35,300 nucleotides of DNA from Opitutia bacterium (GCA_003142955.1 PLOH01000027.1:32860-68159), one strand, 5' to 3'; positions 1 through 7,802 are shown, numbered from the stretch's first letter. The notes: generated by a model from the letters alone, not told the origin. Program-made: numbers and translations.

Positions 1-97
1 GGTGTCTCGCCCGTGGGATCGCGTAACGGAAGCGCGATCCTGCCACTGCCTGAATCCGGTTGAGCCGCGTTTGGGCAACGCGCCCCGTCTCCGAGGC

Positions 98-334
98 TTA
101 ACCCGACGACACACTGGATTCCGCCGCCGGAATCTCCCGACTGACGTCCTGGCGGGCCGCCAGCAACCGGCTTTCCGCCTCCAGCCAGATCGCTTCGTCG
201 CGGTTGTCGGGACAACCCTGCTGCTCCCAGAGCTCGCGCGCGCAGGACGCAATTTCGTCATGGGAAAGGGGGAGCGGGGCGCTGGTCTGGGCGGTGGAGT
301 CTGTGTGGAGATGGCTGTGGTGGTGGTTTTTCAT
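98..334 (-). CDS. DUF2934 domain protein
   Basis: 78 aa. The core at residues 26-56 (IASCARELWEQQGCPDNRDEAIWLEAE, paraphrased: Ile-Ala, Leu-Trp-Glu, Gly, Trp-Leu-Glu-Ala-Glu) matches the short DUF2934 signature, a family with no assigned function that is common beside stress genes in Gram-negative bacteria. The N terminus is His/Ser-rich, with no signal peptide or membrane segment. It is transcribed leftward from a 505-base divergent gap shared with the radical SAM gene. A box plus -10-like pair on this strand (488-522) lies about 150 bases upstream of the start, so it is a probable member of the regulon described here. The family call is seen in the sequence; the role is unknown. Confidence 0.8.
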   Translation of the reverse strand: MKNHHHSHLHTDSTAQTSAPLPLSHDEIASCARELWEQQGCPDNRDEAIWLEAESRLLAARQDVSREIPAAESSVSSG

Positions 335-487
335 CAGGGATTCGAGGTTGAGCGATGGTCCGTCATACGGTTTGGTCCGGCGGTGATAAAAATCGAGCGC
401 ACGCCGTCACAAAGGTCCGGGCGTCGCGGCTGGCCCGGCTGAGTTGACGACTCTGCTCTCACCGAAAGTCCTGCCCCTCGGTGACAC

Positions 488-522
488 GATTATGCACTCC
501 GGTTGGGGCGGATAGTATGGGG
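488..522 (-). promoter_or_regulatory. Predicted regulon promoter upstream of DUF2934 gene
   Basis: Read on the minus strand, ACCCCAT ends at 517, followed by 22 bases and then CATAATC (494-488). The right half-site is intact, but the left half (GGGT) is degenerate (TAGAACAAC before ACCCCAT), so this is the weakest of the seven sites. The identical CATAATC occurs at the same place in the divergent site at 615-660. The role as a promoter is inferred. Confidence 0.5.
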
Positions 523-614
523 TGTTGTTCTACCGGGAGGAGCGAGTGGAGGTAGTCGGGCCGGAAGCGGCCCCACTTGGAAGGGGCGCGGCTCGCCGCC
601 CGCGCAGTGTGTGG

Positions 615-660
615 TCGGGTAAGACCCCATGGCGCCACCCGCGTTGGTCGGGGCATAATC
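615..660 (+). promoter_or_regulatory. Predicted regulon promoter upstream of radical SAM-cbpA-cbpM
   Basis: TCGGGTAAGACCCCAT at 615-630, then 23 bases, then CATAATC at 654-660. If the hexamer is the -10, the partly palindromic box is centred near -43 to -44, where class II activators bind. The expected start of transcription is about 667, leaving a leader of roughly 170 bases. Confidence 0.6.
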
Positions 661-681
661 GCCCTGCTCCCAGCCCGATTG

Positions 682-695
682 GTGTCGCGACACCT
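682..695. promoter_or_regulatory. Perfect 14-bp palindrome in the 5' leader
   Basis: GGTGTCGCGACACC is fully self-complementary and lies about 15-28 bases downstream of the predicted transcription start for the radical SAM gene. It could be an operator for a dimeric repressor or a chance GC-rich palindrome. Confidence 0.3.
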
Positions 696-840
696 CCGAT
701 TACGGCTTAGGTTGGTATTCTTTTCCCTCCACCCGCCGCGAGGTCGTCGCCGGTCGCTCGGAAGAACAACCCACTCAATACCACGAACACAGCCTCGCCC
801 GCCAGGCGTGCCCGCCCTTGGTCCCTGAAAAAACAAAGCG

Positions 841-2319
841 ATGAAAGCCCTGTTGCTCTACCCGGAGTTCCCGGACACATTCTGGAGTTTCAAGCACGCC
901 TTGAAATTCATCGGCAAACGCGCCTCGCTGCCCCCGTTGGGCCTCCTCACCGTCGCCGCGATGCTCCCCGCGAAATGGGAGAAACGCCTGGTTGATGTGA
1001 ACGTGCGTCCGCTCCGGGAGAAGGATCTCGCGTGGGCGGACGTCGTGTTGATCAGCGCAATGATCGCGCAACGCGACTCGGCGACGCAGCTCATCGCGCG
1101 CTGCCGCGCCGCCGGCAAGACGATCGTGGCAGGCGGACCGCTGTTCACCGTCGAGCAGGCCCGGTTCCCTGACGTCGACCATCTCGTGCTCAACGAAGCC
1201 GAGACCACACTGCCCGGGTTTTTGGACGACTTCGCGCGCGGCGTCGCGCGGCACGTCTACACGTCCACGGAACTCCCGGACTTGCGCGAGACTCCGGCTC
1301 CGCTCTGGGAGCTGGTGGAGCTGCGGCGCTACGCATCGATGAGCGTGCAATACTCGCGCGGCTGCCCGTTTGACTGCGACTTTTGCAGCGTCACGGCGAT
1401 GTTCGGCCACCGGCCGCGGGTGAAGACGCCCGCCCAGATCTTAACCGAGCTGGACGGCCTGTGGCAGCGGGGCTGGCGCGGCACGGTGTTCTTCGTCGAC
1501 GACAATTTCATCGGCAACAAGCGCTCGTTGCGCGAGGAATTGCTTCCGGCGCTCGTCCGCTGGCACCGAGGCAAACGCGGTTTCGGGTTCTATACCGAGG
1601 CGTCGATCAACCTTGCCGATGACGAGGAGCTCATGCGCTCGATGGTCGCGGCGGCGTTCGATCAGGTTTTTGTCGGCATCGAGACTCCGGAAGAAGCGAG
1701 CCTTACCGAATGCAACAAGCGCCAGAACCAAAGCCGCGATCTGGTTGCCGACGTGAAACGCATCCAACGGGCGGGACTGGAAGTGCAGGGCGGATTCATC
1801 GTCGGTTTTGACAACGACTCGCCGACCATCTTTCAGCGCCAGATTGATTTTATCCAAAAGAGCGGCATCGTCACCGCGATGGTCGGATTGTTGCAGGCCG
1901 TGCCCGGCACCAAGCTGCATGAGCGGCTCCACCAGCAAGGCCGCCTGCTCGGCGAAACCACCGGCGACAACGTCGATGGCACGACGAACTTCATCCCGCG
2001 AATGAACCGCGAAAAACTGCGCGACGGCTACCGGCAGCTGATGGACCACCTCTACGCGCCTGGGCCATACTACCGGCGCATCCGCACGTTTCTGCGCGAG
2101 TACCAGCCGATGCGGATTTCCGGCGCGGCGAACTCCGGAAACTTCAGGGCGTTCGCCCGTGCGAGCCTCCGCCTCGGCGTCATCGGCCGCGAGCGTTTTC
2201 ACTTCTGGGGTTTGCTGATGTGGACCTGTTTTCGCCGGCCGACGCTCGTCCCGATCGCCGTCCGGCTGTCGATCTATGGCTTCCACTTCCGCAAATGCTG
2301 CGCGGCGCTCGGCGCCTGA
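841..2319 (+). CDS. B12-binding radical SAM protein with DUF4070 C-terminal region
   Basis: 492 aa, cytoplasmic. Residues 1-140 form a cobalamin-binding-like domain beginning with a YPEFPDTFWSFKHALKF-type start typical of this family. The radical SAM cluster motif is C175-x3-C179-x2-C182 (GCPFDCDFC), which binds a 4Fe-4S cluster and SAM. The later part carries FVDDNFIGNK and a GGFIVGFDND-type segment, and the C terminus matches the DUF4070 extension. The architecture is that of B12-dependent radical SAM methylases; the hopanoid C-2 methylase HpnP belongs to the same broad group, but I cannot assign the substrate. It starts 72 bases upstream of cbpA on the same strand, so the two may be cotranscribed from the box at 615-660. 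ATG follows a run of A-rich sequence without a strong Shine-Dalgarno. Confidence 0.88.
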   Translation: MKALLLYPEFPDTFWSFKHALKFIGKRASLPPLGLLTVAAMLPAKWEKRLVDVNVRPLREKDLAWADVVLISAMIAQRDSATQLIARCRAAGKTIVAGGPLFTVEQARFPDVDHLVLNEAETTLPGFLDDFARGVARHVYTSTELPDLRETPAPLWELVELRRYASMSVQYSRGCPFDCDFCSVTAMFGHRPRVKTPAQILTELDGLWQRGWRGTVFFVDDNFIGNKRSLREELLPALVRWHRGKRGFGFYTEASINLADDEELMRSMVAAAFDQVFVGIETPEEASLTECNKRQNQSRDLVADVKRIQRAGLEVQGGFIVGFDNDSPTIFQRQIDFIQKSGIVTAMVGLLQAVPGTKLHERLHQQGRLLGETTGDNVDGTTNFIPRMNREKLRDGYRQLMDHLYAPGPYYRRIRTFLREYQPMRISGAANSGNFRAFARASLRLGVIGRERFHFWGLLMWTCFRRPTLVPIAVRLSIYGFHFRKCCAALGA

Positions 2320-2390
2320 CGCGGATCCTCCCCGACCACGGGCCGCCGACACCGCCGGTTGCGCCTTCCGGCTAACACTCTTCGCCCAAG

Positions 2391-3374
2391 ATGCCCGTCG
2401 AATTCAAAGACTACTACGCCACGCTCGGAGTCGCTCGTGCCGCGACCGAGGACGATATCAAAAAGGCTTTTCGCAGCCTCGCGCGCCGTTATCATCCAGA
2501 CGTCGCCAAAGACAAGAAGACCGCCGAGGAGAAATTCAAGGAGATCAACGAAGCCAACGAGGTCCTGAGCGATCCGGTCAAACGCAAGAAATACGACGAA
2601 CTGGGGGCGCGTTGGCAGGAGGACGGCCACCCGGAGTCGCCCCCGGGATCCCAGGGGCGCGGGGCGCGGTCGGCGGCGGGCGGGCCAGCGCCCGAGTTTC
2701 ATTTCACCGGGACGGGATTCAGCGATTTCTTCGAGCAGTTTTTCGGCGGCGGCAGCCGTTACGGTTTCGATTCCGGCGGGCGCGACTTCGACGCGGAATC
2801 CCGCGCCGAGGAGCGGCGGGGCGCCGACGTCGAGGGTGAGATCCTCGTCACCCTGGCCGAAGTGATGGAGGGGACGCTGCGCGGGATTTCGCTTCGGACG
2901 GTTGACCCGCGCACCGGCCAGACCGAAACCCATACCTTTCAAGTGCGCATTCCCTCGGGGGCGATGGAGGGCCGGAGGATTCGGGTGCCGGGCAAAGGGG
3001 AGCCGGGCGTGGGCGGCGCGCCGGCGGGCGATCTCTATTTGCGGGTGCGCCATGCCGCCCATCCCGATTTTCGCGTGCGGGGCGCCGATCTTTACTCCGA
3101 TGTCGATCTGGCGCCGTGGGAGGCGGTGCTGGGGACAACCATCGTCGCCCGCTCCTTCGAGGGTCCGATCAAGGTTCGCATTCCGCCCGCCACCAACCCC
3201 GGGGCGCAGTTGCGCGTGCGCGGGCACGGGCTGCCCAAAGGCCGGGGCGGAGAGCGGGGCGACCTCTACATTGTCGCCAATATTCAGATACCCCCACAAC
3301 TCACGGAAAAGGAAAAGTCGTTATGGGAGGAACTCGGCCGGACCTCGCGGTTCAATCCACGCGAACCGTCGTGA
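2391..3374 (+). CDS. cbpA: DnaJ-class co-chaperone CbpA
   Basis: 327 aa. An N-terminal J domain (about 5-70) contains the HPD triad at residues 35-37 (YHPDVAKD), which stimulates DnaK ATPase. A Gly/Phe-rich linker (FTGTGFSDFFEQFFGGGSRYGF) follows, then two C-terminal substrate-binding beta domains with IRVPGKGEPG and LRVRGHGLPK motifs. The cysteine-rich zinc finger of DnaJ is absent, which defines the CbpA (type II/B) class; the length agrees (E. coli CbpA is about 306 aa). It is followed 40 bases later by a cbpM-like modulator, the classical partner. Both lie downstream of the radical SAM gene and probably share its stress-responsive promoter. Confidence 0.93.
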   Translation: MPVEFKDYYATLGVARAATEDDIKKAFRSLARRYHPDVAKDKKTAEEKFKEINEANEVLSDPVKRKKYDELGARWQEDGHPESPPGSQGRGARSAAGGPAPEFHFTGTGFSDFFEQFFGGGSRYGFDSGGRDFDAESRAEERRGADVEGEILVTLAEVMEGTLRGISLRTVDPRTGQTETHTFQVRIPSGAMEGRRIRVPGKGEPGVGGAPAGDLYLRVRHAAHPDFRVRGADLYSDVDLAPWEAVLGTTIVARSFEGPIKVRIPPATNPGAQLRVRGHGLPKGRGGERGDLYIVANIQIPPQLTEKEKSLWEELGRTSRFNPREPS

Positions 3375-3414
3375 ACCGCCAAACGGTTGTTTGGACCAAT
3401 TTCAGGAGGATACC

Positions 3415-3744
3415 ATGCAAAATGCCGACGAAAGTCCCTTGACTGCCCTGCAAACGTTCGAGCCGATGGCGGCGGACGTTTACTCCATCGAAACTGTCGT
3501 ACGCCTCACGCAAACGCCGCGTCACCAGATTGCCGTGTATTGCCGACACGGCCTCATTTCGCCGGTCACGGCACCGGAACAGGACGGCTGGTGGTTTGAT
3601 CACGAAGCGATCCGGGTGCTGCGACGGATTGAATCCCTGCGGATCTATTACGATCTGAATCTCGCCGGCCTGAGTGTCATCTCCGCATTGTTTTGCGAGG
3701 TTGAACAATTGCGCGAGGAAGTGCGCGCCCTGCGCCGTTCGTAG
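3415..3744 (+). CDS. cbpM: Chaperone modulator CbpM-like, MerR-type fold
   Basis: 109 aa. It starts at an ATG preceded by a strong AGGAGG (3404-3409); a longer upstream reading frame overlaps cbpA and is rejected. Residues about 22-75 form a MerR-like winged helix (YSIETVVRLTQTPRHQIAVYCRHGLISPV..., Trp-Trp-Phe, then IRVLRRIESLRIYYDLNLAGL), followed by a short coiled coil (VEQLREEVRALRR). CbpM of E. coli binds the CbpA J domain and inhibits its co-chaperone and DNA-binding activities. Position immediately behind cbpA supports the call. A DNA-binding MerR regulator is the alternative, but the protein is short and has no effector domain. Confidence 0.85.
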   Translation: MQNADESPLTALQTFEPMAADVYSIETVVRLTQTPRHQIAVYCRHGLISPVTAPEQDGWWFDHEAIRVLRRIESLRIYYDLNLAGLSVISALFCEVEQLREEVRALRRS

Positions 3745-3783
3745 TGAGAGCGTTTCCTACCGCAATTGATGCCGCTGTGACGG

Positions 3784-3833
3784 GTAGCGCCGGTCTTCGA
3801 CCGGCAATTTTGCCAGTCGAAGACCGGCGCTAC
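3784..3833. repeat. 50-bp REP-like inverted repeat
   Basis: Two 23-base arms (3784-3806 and 3811-3833) are complementary except for one pair and flank the loop ATTT; the arms start GTAGCGCCGGTC and end GACCGGCGCTAC. It lies 40 bases after cbpM and could block transcription or exonucleases, but there is no T tract. The base composition resembles interspersed REP elements of related genomes. Confidence 0.75.
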
Positions 3834-3870
3834 TTGACGACCCGGACCAATCGATTCGGCATCCCCCCCG

Positions 3871-3913
3871 CGGGTAAGACCCCATACAGGATCTCTTTGG
3901 TTCCAGTTATCAT
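3871..3913 (+). promoter_or_regulatory. Predicted regulon promoter upstream of Thivi_2564-type gene
   Basis: CGGGTAAGACCCCAT at 3871-3885, 22 bases, then TATCAT at 3908-3913. The predicted start is near 3920, only about 20 bases before the ATG at 3940. This is one of the clearest sites. Confidence 0.65.
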
Positions 3914-3939
3914 CCCGCCGTTCAAACCAAAGGTCATTT

Positions 3940-4137
3940 ATGTCACTCATCTCTGTTGTCCTGACTCTTATCGTCGTTGGCGTGCTGCTCTGGCTCATCA
4001 ACACCTACATCCCGATGCAAGGGACGATCAAGAGCCTCCTCAACGCCGTCGTCGTCATCGCGGTCGTCATCTGGCTGCTGTACGCATTTGGCGTGCTCGG
4101 CCACCCGGGAGATATCCGGATTCCGCAGGTGAAGTAG
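3940..4137 (+). CDS. Thivi_2564-type small membrane protein
   Basis: 65 aa with two hydrophobic segments (about 3-22 and 33-54) separated by NTYIPMQGTIKSLLN. The pattern MSLISVVLTLIVVGVLLWLINTYIP, then VVVIAVVIWLLYAFGV, matches a family of tiny inner-membrane proteins annotated as Thivi_2564 family, of unknown function. It stands alone between two regulon boxes, so it has its own promoter at 3871-3913. The leader is very short. Confidence 0.8.
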   Translation: MSLISVVLTLIVVGVLLWLINTYIPMQGTIKSLLNAVVVIAVVIWLLYAFGVLGHPGDIRIPQVK

Positions 4138-4203
4138 TCCCAGGAGCGTGTCGGACTTGTCCGCCCGCTCCACCCAAATGGCGTCCGCCAGTTGGCGCCG
4201 AAC

Positions 4204-4215
4204 AGGAACGTTCCT
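4204..4215. promoter_or_regulatory. Perfect 12-bp palindrome upstream of PRC-barrel gene
   Basis: AGGAACGTTCCT is perfectly self-complementary and lies about 80 bases upstream of the regulon box at 4296. A related stretch (GGCGCCGAACGGGAAGGAACG) occurs at 6681-6701 and GGCGCCGAACAGGAACG precedes this one, which hints at a second short repeat. Function unknown. Confidence 0.3.
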
Positions 4216-4295
4216 TTCGATCCGGAGGAGAGGTATTGAACTTTGTCGTGGGTCTGGCGCCAGAGAGGTCCGCGCCGCCCGCCACTTCCATCCGG

Positions 4296-4340
4296 TCGGG
4301 TTACACCCCATGGCTTGCCGATGGCCTTCCCTCCTATCAT
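4296..4340 (+). promoter_or_regulatory. Predicted regulon promoter upstream of PRC-barrel gene
   Basis: TCGGGTTACACCCCAT at 4296-4311, 23 bases, then TATCAT at 4335-4340. The predicted start near 4347 leaves a leader of about 65 bases to the ATG at 4412. Confidence 0.65.
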
Positions 4341-4411
4341 CGCGCAGTGCGAAGCCGGCAAATCAGCCCAACGCAGACGTCCAACCGAAAACCCACAACG
4401 CCTCATCATTT

Positions 4412-5131
4412 ATGTTCACCAATATCAAGCAGCTCTACGGAAAAAAACTCGGCGCCTCGGACGGTGACATCGGCCACGTCAAGGACTTCTACTTTGACGA
4501 CAAAACCTGGCTGATCCGCTACCTGGTCGCCGACACGGGATCATGGTTGCCAGGACGCCAGGTACTTCTTTCGCCCCATGCATTCGGAACGCACGCCTTG
4601 GCGGGATCCAGCGCAGACCCTCATATACTGGGCGTTGACCTGACGCGGAAGCAGATCGAAGGGAGTCCCTCGATCGATTCGCACCGGCCCGTCTCGCGAC
4701 AATTCGAGGAAGAATACTACCGCTATTACGGCTGGCCTGCCTACTGGCCGGACGGTGGGATGTTGGGCGTCACCGGCTTTACCGTCATTACGCCGCCGTT
4801 AGCCCCGGAAAAGCCGCTCCATCACGGGCACAATCAGCGGGATGACCTCCATCTGCGCAGCACCAAAGCAGTAACCGGCTACAACATCCAGGCCACCGAC
4901 GGACCGATCGGCTCCGTGAGCAGCTTCATGGTGGACGGCAGAACGTGGGCCATTCGCGAACTGGTCGTCGAAACCGGCCATTGGTATGCGGGAAAGAAGA
5001 TCCTCATCCTTCCCGAGAACATTGGCCGGATCAACTACGAGGATTCAGTCGTATTCGTGAATCTCACCAAGCAAGATATTCAGCAAACCTCGACCAACGA
5101 CGTCGCGCAGGTGGTCGCCGGCCAGGATTAG
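4412..5131 (+). CDS. Double PRC-barrel domain protein
   Basis: 239 aa. Two PRC-barrel repeats are visible: residues 4-83 (IKQLYGKKLGASDGDIGHVKDFYFDDKTWLIRYLVADTGSW) and 150-224 (STKAVTGYNIQATDGPIGSVSSFMVDGRTWAIRELVVETGHW). Both carry the D-G-x-I-G turn and the TW-x-IR-x-LV strand. A His/Tyr/Trp-rich linker (about 100-145) joins them. No signal peptide or membrane segment is seen, so it is probably cytoplasmic or membrane-associated. PRC-barrel proteins of this double type accompany stress genes, but their function is not established. The start was chosen over an upstream in-frame ATG at 4148 because that extension spans the regulon promoter and looks non-coding. Confidence 0.85.
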   Translation: MFTNIKQLYGKKLGASDGDIGHVKDFYFDDKTWLIRYLVADTGSWLPGRQVLLSPHAFGTHALAGSSADPHILGVDLTRKQIEGSPSIDSHRPVSRQFEEEYYRYYGWPAYWPDGGMLGVTGFTVITPPLAPEKPLHHGHNQRDDLHLRSTKAVTGYNIQATDGPIGSVSSFMVDGRTWAIRELVVETGHWYAGKKILILPENIGRINYEDSVVFVNLTKQDIQQTSTNDVAQVVAGQD

Positions 5132-5192
5132 GGAGCACCGGAGCCCTTGATCTAATATGCCAGACCAGAACAAATCGAACCGAGGAAAGACC

Positions 5193-5477
5193 ATGCTCAA
5201 CAAATTCGCCATCGATTATATCGCCTTCCCGCAGCACAGCCATCGTGTCTTCACACATCTCACTGACGATCCGATCGAGGTCGAGGATTTCTTGATGCAT
5301 CTCCTGGCGGCGCGCGTTCGGATCACGGCCATCCGGCACGACGGCACCGCCATGACGGTCCATGAGTTCGACCGTCTGCTCAAAGTGGCGGCCGAGAGGA
5401 TCGCCTCGGCGTTGTTGCGGGAATCGCTCGGGCTCGACGGGGCCGAGGTCAAAGACCGGTTTGGCTTCGCCGCCTGA
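5193..5477 (+). CDS. Hypothetical protein
   Basis: 94 aa. The ATG at 5193 was preferred over one at 5157 because GAGGAAAG (5182-5189) gives it a good ribosome site. The protein is soluble with a likely alpha/beta fold (KFAIDYIAF, HLTDDPIEVEDFLMHLLAARVRITAIRHDG, then an amphipathic helix RLLKVAAERIASALLRESLGL). I do not recognise a family. It follows the PRC-barrel gene by 61 bases on the same strand and may be cotranscribed with it; it converges on the next gene with a 30-base gap. Confidence 0.65.
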   Translation: MLNKFAIDYIAFPQHSHRVFTHLTDDPIEVEDFLMHLLAARVRITAIRHDGTAMTVHEFDRLLKVAAERIASALLRESLGLDGAEVKDRFGFAA

Positions 5478-5507
5478 TGTCTGCTGGCTGTATCCTGGCG
5501 CTCTCCC

Positions 5508-6230
5508 TCATCCAATCGGACTCGGAATCGGCACGTTGTGCTTGTGCTGCTTCGGAACCGCGAGACGGGCCAGCTGTTCGGTCGCACTATAGTCAGCGGG
5601 TAGGGTGTCGACGATATCCTGGAGTTCGCCGCTCTCCCAGTCGATCGCCAGAATAACCTGACTCACCACCGGGTCGATCAGCACCATCCGGAGCAATTCG
5701 GCCAAAAATCGGCCGGAACCCGCCCCGTCATGTTGATATTCGACCAACCGGTAATCGAAATCCGCCTCGAAATAACGCATCGTGCCGACCCGCCGCAGAC
5801 CGGATTGGTCGAAGACACGCATCCATCGTTGCGCCAGTTCATGGGCGATCGGGAACATGAAAGCGAAGTTTTGACCGTGGATGGTCAGACCCAGGCTTGC
5901 TTTGCCGGATGTTTCCGGCAGCTGGCCGACGAAGGACTCCGGGAAGAGTGAGCAATAGTCGATTTCCTGGTCTAATTCCGCGCCGCCGGCGGCGTTGCGG
6001 AAAGCAAAGCGTCCGGCCTCCTGGTCATAGTGGTCGATGGCCAGCTTGACGTGGCGCCGCACGATGATCGTAGCTGGATCGATCGTTTCCGCCTGGGCGT
6101 CAAAATCGTCGACAAAAGGCGCCAGGCGCTTCTGGCCGACTTGGCCATCCGGGATGCTTAACTCGCTGCGGAACTCCTCGGCGGCAATCTCGCGCAGAGG
6201 CTTTCCCGTGCCCGCAGCCCTGAGCTTCAT
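5508..6230 (-). CDS. Hypothetical protein, probably the body of a frameshifted secreted protein
   Basis: 240 aa from an ATG (MKLRAAGTGKPLREIAAEEF...) that has no ribosome site and overlaps the stop of the preceding minus-strand ORF in the sequence ATGA. The text has balanced composition and convincing secondary-structure alternation (DPATIIVRRHVKLAIDHYDQEAGRF, GLTIHGQNFAFMFPIAHELAQRWMRVFDQSG, RYFEADFDYRLVEYQHDGAGSGRFLAELLRMVLIDPVVSQVILAIDWESGEL). I do not recognise a family. The upstream ORF supplies a signal peptide in another frame, so a one- or two-base indel near 6230 in a single gene is the simplest reading; true translational coupling through ATGA is the alternative. Confidence 0.65.
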   Translation of the reverse strand: MKLRAAGTGKPLREIAAEEFRSELSIPDGQVGQKRLAPFVDDFDAQAETIDPATIIVRRHVKLAIDHYDQEAGRFAFRNAAGGAELDQEIDYCSLFPESFVGQLPETSGKASLGLTIHGQNFAFMFPIAHELAQRWMRVFDQSGLRRVGTMRYFEADFDYRLVEYQHDGAGSGRFLAELLRMVLIDPVVSQVILAIDWESGELQDIVDTLPADYSATEQLARLAVPKQHKHNVPIPSPIG

Positions 6231-6334
6231 GAGGAGGAATCGACGCGCGGATCCTCGGCATAAATCACGGTATCGGCCCCGCGGATAGTGCCCACGATCA
6301 GCAGGGCGAGCAGCGAACCGATGAGTGATTTCAT
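6227..6334 (-). CDS. Signal-peptide ORF, likely the 5' part of the frameshifted gene
   Basis: 35 aa: a signal peptide (MKSLIGSLLALLIVGTIRGA, cleavage expected after the GA) followed by DTVIYAEDPRVDSSS and a TGA that overlaps the next ORF. A 35-residue stand-alone secreted peptide is possible, but its immediate continuation in the next frame by a well-formed 240-aa ORF suggests one gene interrupted at about 6230. Confidence 0.5.
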   Translation of the reverse strand: MKSLIGSLLALLIVGTIRGADTVIYAEDPRVDSSS

Positions 6335-6632
6335 GGTGGTTATGTGCCGGGCCCCCCGGCATTCGCTTAAAAGCAGGATTCGGGCCAGAAGGTGCTGACA
6401 GCCTACAATCGGCCCCGCCACGGCGAGGGGAAGCTGGTTCGTTGTAAAATCGCTGCGAAACCCGCTTCCGGGTCCGCCTCCTCCCTACCCCGGCTCACCG
6501 GCCGCTCGGAGCCGAATCCACGCACTTAGACTGCGGCTCAGCCATCGAGCTGGCGCTGCAAAAAGGCGGACCGCGTGTCTGATGTCGACCCGCTCAGGTG
6601 GCGCGCGTTCTCCCCAACGCGCTCAGAGCCGT

Positions 6633-6670
6633 GGCGGGGCTCGGTTAGGCTGCAACGATGCAGCCCCGCC
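6633..6670. repeat. Inverted repeat, GGCGGGGCT arms
   Basis: GGCGGGGCT (6633-6641) and AGCCCCGCC (6662-6670) are complementary across a 20-base loop that itself contains GGCTGC and part of GCAGCC. No T tract follows on either strand. Probably a degenerate interspersed element. Confidence 0.45.
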
Positions 6671-6810
6671 GCCAAACGAGTTCGGCGCCGAACGGGAAGG
6701 AACGTGTAGCCGGGCTCGCACTCCTTCGTCAAGCTATGGAGGACAGGCCGAGCGGCGACCCCCCGACATCCGACTGCTTGATCTCGGATGAAGCGTTTTG
6801 GGCAAACGCA

Positions 6811-6839
6811 AAGACCGGAGCCACGGCGGCTCCGGTCTT
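6811..6839 (-). terminator. Rho-independent-type terminator after BON gene
   Basis: Twelve-base perfect arms, AAGACCGGAGCC (6811-6822) and GGCTCCGGTCTT (6828-6839), flank a 5-base loop. Read leftward, about 90 bases past the BON stop codon, the stem ends in TCTTTGCGTTT, a broken T tract. It may act in both directions. Confidence 0.65.
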
Positions 6840-6927
6840 CTTGATTGCGGTGGATTCTGACCGTTCGTTGCATTTTCCATCGATCGGGCAGGCCGACGGA
6901 TGGACGCAGACGATGACGGCCAATGAA

Positions 6928-7671
6928 TCAGATTTTCACCGTCATATTGTTGTCGACGGATTTCACACCCCGAATGCTCTCCACGAGCTTCCCGACGAGG
7001 GATTTTTCCGCATCGTTGGCCGCCTCGCCCGTGATCACGACCACACCGTCAGTGGTTGTGACCTTGGTCTTGAGTGCGCTCGTCGATTTGTGGGTGAGCA
7101 ACGTGTATTTCACCTGGCTGGTGATCGAGGCGTCGTCGATGTGCTCGCCCATGGTCTCGCCCATGGTGGGCTTCTCGTTCACGACGATATCGTTTTTGAC
7201 CGATTTCACCCAGTCAATTTCCTTGGCATAAACCCCAGTGAGATCTTTTTGCGCCTGGTTGTCGGCGGTGCCGGTCAGGGTCACGACCCCGTCCTTCACG
7301 TTGATCGTAGTGTTGGCGTTGCTCACGTTCGACCGAACGAGCAACTGGGTGTGAAGCTTCAGCGCGATCCAGCTGTCGGAGTGCTCCTTGAGCGCCGGAT
7401 CCAAGGTGATCTGGTTGTCCACCCGAGTGACACCCGGGAGGTTGGACACGGTGTCTTCAGCGACGGATTTCATGCTATTGTCGGCGACCACGCCCGTAAG
7501 CGTGACAACGCCGTCGTCGGCCTTGACCGTCACCTTGTCCTGGAGGACGGTGCGGTAGTTATAGGAAGCCTTCGCGGCATCCTCAATTTTGCTGTCGCTG
7601 CTGGATGAGGCGAATAATGCGACCGACGTAGTCGCGATGAGCGATGAGATGAGCAGGTAATGTAATTTCAT
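6928..7671 (-). CDS. Periplasmic protein with three BON domains (OsmY-like)
   Basis: 247 aa. The signal peptide is MKLHYLLISSLIATTSVALFA. Three BON repeats follow, each with the diagnostic glycine strand: GVVTLTG at 54-60, GVVTLTG at 128-134 and GVVVITG at 209-215, each trailed by a V-x-x-V-x-N segment (VTRVDNQI, VKSVKNDI, VKSVDNNM). BON domains bind phospholipid surfaces; E. coli OsmY, with two, is a periplasmic stress chaperone. The third domain makes this longer than OsmY (201 aa). It is a single-gene unit driven leftward from a regulon box at 7803-7846 with a leader of about 125 bases and closed by the hairpin at 6811-6839. Confidence 0.9.
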   Translation of the reverse strand: MKLHYLLISSLIATTSVALFASSSSDSKIEDAAKASYNYRTVLQDKVTVKADDGVVTLTGVVADNSMKSVAEDTVSNLPGVTRVDNQITLDPALKEHSDSWIALKLHTQLLVRSNVSNANTTINVKDGVVTLTGTADNQAQKDLTGVYAKEIDWVKSVKNDIVVNEKPTMGETMGEHIDDASITSQVKYTLLTHKSTSALKTKVTTTDGVVVITGEAANDAEKSLVGKLVESIRGVKSVDNNMTVKI

Positions 7672-7802
7672 ATATTCTCTGGGCTGGGCTGATAGTTGAG
7701 GAGAGGCGCGGTGCGGTGAGAGACGGTGTTCCGCGGCGACGACCCTGTCGTCTTCTGCGTATCAATCATCAGACATCCGAGTCCGTGGTTTCCTGGGGCC
7801 CA

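Larger units (their letters stand above)
335..840. other. Divergent intergenic region with two regulon boxes
   Basis: About 505 bases with no convincing gene; the overlapping ORFs on both strands are Arg/Pro-rich and resemble no protein. It holds two outward-facing box/-10 pairs (488-522 leftward, 615-660 rightward) and a perfect 14-bp palindrome at 682-695. Confidence 0.6.
6335..6927. other. Repeat-bearing intergenic region
   Basis: About 590 bases without a convincing gene; ORFs here are Arg/Pro/Ser-rich shadows. It contains an inverted repeat at 6633-6670, a stretch GAGCGGCGACCC near 6752-6763 that recurs at 18.6 and 23.7 kb, and the strong hairpin at 6811-6839. Confidence 0.5.

Noticed and set aside
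16..40. GGATCGCG/CGCGATCC hairpin as terminator of the DUF2934 gene
   Set aside because: Stem is perfect, but it lies about 60 bases past the stop and has no T tract on the minus strand; left unassigned.
6658..7608. 316-aa plus-strand ORF opposite the BON gene
   Set aside because: The minus strand encodes a signal peptide and three BON repeats; the plus frame is a shadow that also crosses the terminator.
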